DNA of 44,802 nt, from assembly GCF_023516595.1 (NCBI RefSeq), contig NZ_JAMGBG010000109.1, positions 1-44,802 of the forward strand, written 5' to 3'. The position numbers and the translations under genes were made by a program. The DNA is from Streptomyces neyagawaensis. Lineage in GTDB: Bacteria > Actinomycetota > Actinomycetes > Streptomycetales > Streptomycetaceae. The stretch's first letter is position 1. Each line of letters opens with the position of its first letter. Shown here piece after piece: positions 40,473 through 44,802 of the stretch. Under the pieces are notes generated by a model. The model saw nothing but the letters and a program-made list of their open reading frames with translations, had not been told where the DNA came from and did not search any database.

Positions 40473-41471
40473 TCAGTCCCAGGAACCCCGGGCCGGGGGG
40501 AGTGCGGCGATCTCTGCCAGGTCCTTCGGGGTGAGGGTCAGGGTGGTGGACGTCGCGTTCTCCGTGGCCCAGCGTTCGTGTTTCGTGCCGGGTATCGGGA
40601 CCACGTGGGGGCCCAGGGTGAGGAGCCAGGCCAGGGCCACCTGGGCGGGGGTGGTCGACTCCCCGTGGCGGGCCGCTATGCGGCGCAGGCCGGCGACTAT
40701 CGGCTGGTTCGCGGCCATCATCTCGGCGGTGAAGCGGGGGTGGCGGGCGCGGACGTCGTCGGGTTCGAAGCCCTGGCCCGGTGTGAGCGTGCCGCTGAGG
40801 AAGCCGTTGCCCAGGGGCATCGCGGCGAGGAAGCCGATGCCGCGGGCCGCGCACCAGGGGAGGAGGTCGGCCAGGGCCTCCCGCGACCAGACCGACAGCT
40901 CGGCCTGCACCGCGCTCACCGGGAACACCTGCTGGACGCGCCGCAGCCGGCGGATCGTCGCGTCGTACAGCCTGGTTCCCGGCCGGCGCCCGGCCCGCGC
41001 GCCCACCGCGCACAGGCCCAACGACCGTACCTTTCCGGCCTGGACGAGTTCCGCCATCGCGCCCCACGTCTCCTCGACGGGCACCTCGGGATCCTCGCGG
41101 TGCAACTGGTAGAGGTCGATCACGTCGGTCTGGAGCCGCCGCAACGAGGCGTCGCAGGCCCGCTTCACATAGCCGGGGCGGCCGTTGGCGACGATGTGCT
41201 GCTCGCCCACCAGCAGGCCCACCTTCGTGGAGACGAACGCCTCCGCGCGGCGCTCCTTCAACACCCGCCCCACCAGCAACTCATTGGTGAACGGGCCGTA
41301 CATGTCGGCCGTGTCCAGCAGGGTCGTGCCGAGGTCGAGCGCCCGGTGCACGGTCCGCGTCGACTCGTCGCCCCGCCGTCGCGACCCGGTGTACGCCCAG
41401 CTCATCGGCATGCATCCGAGTCCGACGGCCCCCACCTCGAGCGTCGCCGCGCCGATCGTCCTGCGCTCCAC
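40473..41471 (-). CDS. aldo/keto reductase
   Basis: The 332-residue TIM-barrel oxidoreductase has the catalytic tetrad in context: Asp and Tyr in LLDTADMYGPFTNE, Lys in FVSTKVGLL and His in LYQLHRED. The NADPH loop is toward the C-terminus (PIPGTKHERWATENA). The frame is open 46 codons upstream, but GTG 41471 gives the normal family start (VERRTIGAATLEVGAVGLGC), with GGAGGG about 10 bases before. The substrate is unknown. It diverges from the 2-hydroxyacid dehydrogenase gene, 76 bases away. Confidence 0.9.
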   Translation of the reverse strand: MERRTIGAATLEVGAVGLGCMPMSWAYTGSRRRGDESTRTVHRALDLGTTLLDTADMYGPFTNELLVGRVLKERRAEAFVSTKVGLLVGEQHIVANGRPGYVKRACDASLRRLQTDVIDLYQLHREDPEVPVEETWGAMAELVQAGKVRSLGLCAVGARAGRRPGTRLYDATIRRLRRVQQVFPVSAVQAELSVWSREALADLLPWCAARGIGFLAAMPLGNGFLSGTLTPGQGFEPDDVRARHPRFTAEMMAANQPIVAGLRRIAARHGESTTPAQVALAWLLTLGPHVVPIPGTKHERWATENATSTTLTLTPKDLAEIAALPPARGSWD

Positions 41472-41534
41472 CTGGTCGTGACCCTCCCTCTCCTGGCCCC
41501 CCAACCTAACCTCTGCCGTACCGGGCGCCTGACA

Positions 41535-41540
41535 TAGCCT
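41535..41540 (+). promoter_or_regulatory. -10 element of 2-hydroxyacid dehydrogenase gene
   Basis: TAGCCT ends 7 bases before ATG 41548. GGAG at 41543 is too close to the start to work as a ribosome site, which favours a leaderless transcript. Confidence 0.5.
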
Positions 41541-41547
41541 CCGGAGC

Positions 41548-42549
41548 ATGACTGCTGACCTCACCGCTGCCAGGACCGCCGACGTGACCGGCGACGTGTG
41601 GCTCCCCATCCCCCCGGACGAGATCGAGGGCCTGCCGCGGGGGCTCGACTATCTGTTCTACGACGGGGGTGAGGACGGCACCCAGGAGTACCCGGGCGAC
41701 CCGGCCGACTGCGTCCTGTACGTCGTGCCGTACATGAAGCGGCTGTCGGTGCGCGTCGGACCGCTGGAGCACATGCGGAACGTGAAGGTCGTCCAGACGC
41801 TGACCGCGGGCGTCGACGACGTCCTGTCACGGCTGTCCGTGGTCGCTCCCGGTGTCCAGCTGTGCAACGCGCGCGGTGTGCACGAGGCCAGCACGGCGGA
41901 GCTGGCACTGACCCTCACCCTCGCCTCCCTGCGGGGTGTGCCCGACTTCGTGCGGGCCCAGCAACAGGGGCTCTGGGAGGGCGGGTTCCGGCCCGCGCTC
42001 GCCGACAGGAACGTCCTGATCGTCGGCTACGGCGCGATCGGCGCCGCCATCGAGGACCGGCTCACACCCTTCGAGGTGGCGCGGGTGGCGCGCGTCGCGC
42101 GCTCCGAGCGCACCACGGCGCGCGGACCGGTGCACCCGCTCACCGATCTGCCCGCCCTGTTGCCCGAGGCGGATGTCGTGATCCTGTCCACGCCGCTCAC
42201 CGAGCAGACCAAGGGGCTGGTCAACGCCGATTTCCTGGCCCGGATGAAGGACGGCGCCCTGCTGGTGAACGTGGCCCGCGGAGCCGTCGTCGACACCAAG
42301 GCACTTCTCACGGAACTGGAGAACAGACGCATCACCGCGGCCCTCGATGTCACCGACCCCGAGCCGCTGCCGCCCGGTCACCCCCTGTGGCAGGCGCCCG
42401 GCGTCCTCATCAGCCCACACGTCGGCGGCCCCAGCACGGCCTTCCTGCCGCGTGCGAAAAGGCTGTTGGTGGATCAGTTGGCACGGTTCGTGAACCACGA
42501 GCCGTTGCGCAACGTGGTCCTTACGACAGGCGCGACGGCAGACGCGTAA
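41548..42549 (+). CDS. D-isomer-specific 2-hydroxyacid dehydrogenase
   Basis: The 333-residue NAD(P)-dependent enzyme reduces 2-oxoacids to D-2-hydroxyacids. The Rossmann motif is VLIVGYGAIGAAI, and the catalytic residues are Arg in LVNVARGAVVDT, Glu in VTDPEPLPPGHPL and His in LISPHVGGPS. It groups by eye with the hydroxypyruvate/glyoxylate reductase-like branch. The residue after the NAD-binding strand (ARVARSERT) suggests NADP preference; this is inference. Confidence 0.9.
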   Translation: MTADLTAARTADVTGDVWLPIPPDEIEGLPRGLDYLFYDGGEDGTQEYPGDPADCVLYVVPYMKRLSVRVGPLEHMRNVKVVQTLTAGVDDVLSRLSVVAPGVQLCNARGVHEASTAELALTLTLASLRGVPDFVRAQQQGLWEGGFRPALADRNVLIVGYGAIGAAIEDRLTPFEVARVARVARSERTTARGPVHPLTDLPALLPEADVVILSTPLTEQTKGLVNADFLARMKDGALLVNVARGAVVDTKALLTELENRRITAALDVTDPEPLPPGHPLWQAPGVLISPHVGGPSTAFLPRAKRLLVDQLARFVNHEPLRNVVLTTGATADA

Positions 42550-42566
42550 TCCACTTTGGGCACCCT

Positions 42567-42586
42567 CCGCATTCCTTCGGAAGCGG
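42567..42586 (+). terminator. short hairpin after the 2-hydroxyacid dehydrogenase gene
   Basis: CCGC-A-TTCC pairs with GGAA-GCGG around a TTC loop (one bulged A). It begins 17 bases after the stop. The stem is short, so the call is tentative. Confidence 0.5.
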
Positions 42587-42656
42587 TACGTGCTCGTATT
42601 GCCGCAGGTGGTCACGGAGCGTAGAGAGACTATGTCCCTGAGTGACGAGACTGGTG

Positions 42657-42735
42657 TATCGTCCCCGACAGGGGCTGCGCCGCACACCGTTCGGCGCCGG
42701 GGACGGACTTGAGACAGCGAGGGGGGCGACGGGCG
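42657..42735 (+). promoter_or_regulatory. -10 candidate and structured leader of the GGDEF gene
   Basis: TATCGT (42657-42662) fits a -10. GTCCCC (42661-42666) pairs with GGGGAC (42699-42704), and GCGCCG (42677-42682) with CGGCGC (42692-42697), making a two-tier hairpin overlapping the presumed transcript start. A purine run, GAGGGGGG, follows at 42719-42726. No known riboswitch consensus is recognised. Confidence 0.4.
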
Positions 42736-42945
42736 ATGCACGGCCTATGGACGAACGATCCGACGCGACGGACCCGCCGACGGCGGCCCTGGCGAGCTGT
42801 GACGTCGAGGCACCCGCGCGGGAGCCACGACGACCACGGCTGTCACGGCCGTTGCCACAGGGACGTCAGCCGCAGAAAGCACACCCACCCCACGCCCCGC
42901 GACCGGCGGGACCCGGGAGCGGTGATCACCGGGGAGCTCCAGTGA
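42736..42945 (+). CDS. candidate small Arg/His-rich ORF coupled to the GGDEF gene
   Basis: The 69-codon frame starts at ATG 42736 with a strong GAGGGGGG 9 bases upstream and ends in a TGA that overlaps the GTG of the GGDEF gene (GTGA), the same join used elsewhere in this window. By count, 59 of 69 codons end in G or C (86%), against about 67% in the overlapping frame that continues into the GGDEF protein. The product is Arg/His-rich, with HDDHGCHGRCHRD at residues 31-43. Shadow frames in this genome are also Arg/His/Pro-rich, so it may instead be a non-coding leader. Confidence 0.35.
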   Translation: MHGLWTNDPTRRTRRRRPWRAVTSRHPRGSHDDHGCHGRCHRDVSRRKHTHPTPRDRRDPGAVITGELQ

Positions 42946-44802
42946 GCCCCCGCCCGTCCACGATCTCCACGCTGAACCCCACGCTCCGCTCGACCAAGTC
43001 GCTGTCAGGCTCCCTCCTGCCCGGAGAGCCGGCCTCCGACCGCGGTGGAGCGAGCCTGCGGGCACAGCTCGTGCTCGCCCTGCTGTGCGCGGGCTACGCC
43101 ATCGGCGCCGCGTTCGGCTGGGGCGATGAACAAGTCGGCCTCGTCATGGGTGACTTCGGGCTGGCCGCCGCCGCGGCCGCCGCCGCCGTCTCCTGCTTCC
43201 GCTACGCGCGCGGCCGCCGCGGCGGCCTCCGCCCGGCCTGGCTGCTGTTCGCCCTCTCGTCCGCCATGGCGGCCCTGGGCAACGGCGTCTGGGGGTGGTA
43301 CGAGGTCGTCCTGGAGCGGCCCGTCCCGAACCCGAGCTACGCCGACCTGTTCTTCCTCTGCTTCGCGCCGCCCGCCATCGTCGGGCTGCTGGTCCTGGCG
43401 AAGCGGCCCGTGACCAAGGCCGGCTGGGTCTGCCTGGCGCTGGACGCCTGGCTCATCGGCGGCTCCCTGGTCACCCTCTCCTGGAGCCTCGCGCTCGCCC
43501 AGACCGCCCAGCTCGGCGGTTCGACCACGGCGCACACCGCGCTCTCGCTGGCCTACCCGCTGCTCGACATCGCACTGGTCAGCATGGTGCTCGCCCTTCA
43601 CTTCCGCCGCACCTCGATGCACCGCTCCGCGGTGAACACCGCGATCGGCGCGCTCGCGCTCACGGTGGTGTGCGACGCCCTGTTCACCTCGCCGCTGCTG
43701 CACAACAGCTACCGCTCGGGTCAGCTCCTCGACGCCGGCTGGTTCGCGGGCTCCCTGCTCCTCGCCTACGCCCCCTGGTCCGGGCAGCGGCACGGACAGC
43801 CCGACGACGGTACGCACACGCGCGTGGTGCACGAACACATCCCGGGCCAGCGGCACGACGCCTCGCAACGGTACGACGGCCCCCAGGCCGCCCAGATCCA
43901 CGCGCTCCTCCAGGGCGGAGACCACAGTCGGTATCCGGCCACCCGCCCCATCGCGGGATCCCTGGCCGCGCTCACCCCGTACCTGGCCGCGGCGGTCTGC
44001 ACCCTGGGCATCCTCTACAACGTCCTCAACGGCCGCAGCGTCGACCGCGTGGTGCTGATCACCGCCTGCACCGTCGTGCTCGCCCTCGTGGTCCGCCAGG
44101 GCATCATGCTGCTCGACAACATCACGCTCACCCAGGAACTGGCCCAGAAGGAGAACCACTTCCGCTCCCTGGTCCAGGGCTCCAGCGACGTGATCATGAT
44201 CGCCGCGCCCAGCGGCATCCTCCGCTACGTCAGCCCGGCCGCCGCCGGCGTCTACGGACGCCCCGCGGAGGAACTGGTCGGCAAGGAGCTGGCCTCGATC
44301 ATCCACCCCGAGGACCTCGGCTGCGTGGTGCACGAAGTGCGCCGCTTCCTCGCCGCGAACCCGGCCGAGGAGCCCACCACCCGGATCGAGTGCCGCTTCA
44401 AGTCCGGCGACGGCGGCTGGCTGAACGTGGAGTCCACGGTCAACCGCCACCACGGCGGCCTCATCTTCAACAGCCGCGACGTGACCGAAAGAGTGCGCCT
44501 CCAGGCCCAGCTGCAACACAACGCCGAGCACGACCCCCTGACCGACCTGCCCAACCGCGCGCTGTTCACCAAGCGCGTCCAGCAGGCACTGTCCGGCCGC
44601 CGCTCCACCGACCGGGGCCTCGCCCTGCGCAACACGGCGGTCCTCTTCATCGACCTCGACGGCTTCAAGGCCGTCAACGACACGATCGGGCACCAGGCCG
44701 GCGACGAACTCCTCGTCCAGGCCGCCCGCAGGCTCCAGGAAGCGGTCCGCCACGGGGACACCGCCTCCCGCCTCGGCGGTGACGAGTTCGCGGCCCTCAT
44801 CG
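42942..44802 (+). CDS. membrane PAS-GGDEF c-di-GMP protein, C-terminus cut by window edge
   Basis: 620 residues are visible. About ten hydrophobic helices (residues 40-395, starting LRAQLVLALLCAGYAIGAA) form a membrane sensor. A PAS domain follows (about 405-520: HFRSLVQGSSDVIMIAAPSG and YGRPAEELVGKELASIIHPED) and then a GGDEF domain (PLTDLPNRALF, FIDLDGFKAVNDTIGH, GGDEF at about 612-616) running off the edge, probably into an EAL domain. GTG 42942 has GGGGAG upstream. From memory this position corresponds to S. coelicolor SCO5511; I do not assign a symbol. The frame is open upstream to ATG 42747, but with lower GC3. Confidence 0.85.
   Translation, partial: MSPRPSTISTLNPTLRSTKSLSGSLLPGEPASDRGGASLRAQLVLALLCAGYAIGAAFGWGDEQVGLVMGDFGLAAAAAAAAVSCFRYARGRRGGLRPAWLLFALSSAMAALGNGVWGWYEVVLERPVPNPSYADLFFLCFAPPAIVGLLVLAKRPVTKAGWVCLALDAWLIGGSLVTLSWSLALAQTAQLGGSTTAHTALSLAYPLLDIALVSMVLALHFRRTSMHRSAVNTAIGALALTVVCDALFTSPLLHNSYRSGQLLDAGWFAGSLLLAYAPWSGQRHGQPDDGTHTRVVHEHIPGQRHDASQRYDGPQAAQIHALLQGGDHSRYPATRPIAGSLAALTPYLAAAVCTLGILYNVLNGRSVDRVVLITACTVVLALVVRQGIMLLDNITLTQELAQKENHFRSLVQGSSDVIMIAAPSGILRYVSPAAAGVYGRPAEELVGKELASIIHPEDLGCVVHEVRRFLAANPAEEPTTRIECRFKSGDGGWLNVESTVNRHHGGLIFNSRDVTERVRLQAQLQHNAEHDPLTDLPNRALFTKRVQQALSGRRSTDRGLALRNTAVLFIDLDGFKAVNDTIGHQAGDELLVQAARRLQEAVRHGDTASRLGGDEFAALI

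Noticed and set aside
42657..42735. c-di-GMP (GEMM) or c-di-AMP (ydaO) riboswitch upstream of the GGDEF gene
   Set aside because: The conserved loop sequences of these classes are not present by eye; only generic GC stems are seen.
42747..42941. N-terminal extension of the GGDEF protein from ATG 42747
   Set aside because: The frame is open, but only about two thirds of its codons end in G or C, well below its neighbours, and no ribosome site is at the right distance. GTG 42942 with GGGGAG is better.

Overview
This is a high-GC chromosomal segment with the codon habits of Streptomyces: almost all codons end in G or C, GTG starts are common, genes are joined by 4-bp GTGA stop/start overlaps, and several promoters have a -10 hexamer about 6 bases before the start codon (leaderless genes). 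From memory, the gene order resembles the S. coelicolor region around SCO5470 to SCO5511. Everything here reads as conserved core chromosome. I see no transposase, phage gene, CRISPR array, tRNA or rRNA.

Layout. (1) 1-2160, minus strand: a glycine operon gcvT-gcvH-glyA (glyA runs off the left edge) preceded by a tandem glycine riboswitch. (2) 2416-5060, plus: a P-loop kinase-like protein and two SseB-family paralogues, closed by a strong terminator. (3) 5189-5761, minus: a small secreted beta-rich protein. (4) 6028-12719: an oligopeptide ABC transporter operon in the order oppC-oppA-oppB-oppD-oppF, with a Crp-like palindrome upstream and a perfect hairpin between oppA and oppB. (5) 12741-15745: a TRIC-type channel, a thioesterase, and a FabR/DesT-like TetR repressor divergent from two small membrane proteins, with candidate operators between. 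(6) 15895-24886: cysteine desulfurase, an exported amidase on the other strand, mnmA, a methyltransferase, a LOG-family protein, an SDR, a short MetE-like methionine synthase and ligA. (7) 25115-27457: a membrane GGDEF-EAL protein (RmdB-like). (8) 27786-31409: gatC-gatA-small membrane protein-gatB, ended by a 25-bp perfect terminator stem. (9) 31615-38709: an MMPL transporter overlapping a GNAT acetyltransferase, two hypothetical proteins and a large LuxR-family ATPase regulator. (10) 38847-42549: a lipoprotein sugar dehydrogenase, an aldo/keto reductase and a divergent 2-hydroxyacid dehydrogenase. (11) 42942-44802: a second membrane PAS-GGDEF protein, cut by the right edge.

How the genes connect. 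gcvT, gcvH and glyA form the glycine/serine/one-carbon hub, and the SseB pair beside them is a family named for serine sensitivity. Cysteine desulfurase supplies the sulfur that MnmA puts on tRNA U34, and GatCAB makes Gln-tRNA(Gln) and/or Asn-tRNA(Asn), so the centre of the window serves tRNA quality and DNA ligation. Two c-di-GMP enzymes lie about 16 kb apart. The less ordinary material is non-coding or small: a dispersed palindromic repeat family with 31-bp arms, a second repeat family with one member between the glycine riboswitch and gcvT, a G-quadruplex-like hexamer array, a candidate H/C-rich small ORF fused by GTGA to the last GGDEF gene, a FabR/DesT-type operator cluster that appears to control small membrane proteins, and an aerolysin-like pattern in the secreted protein.
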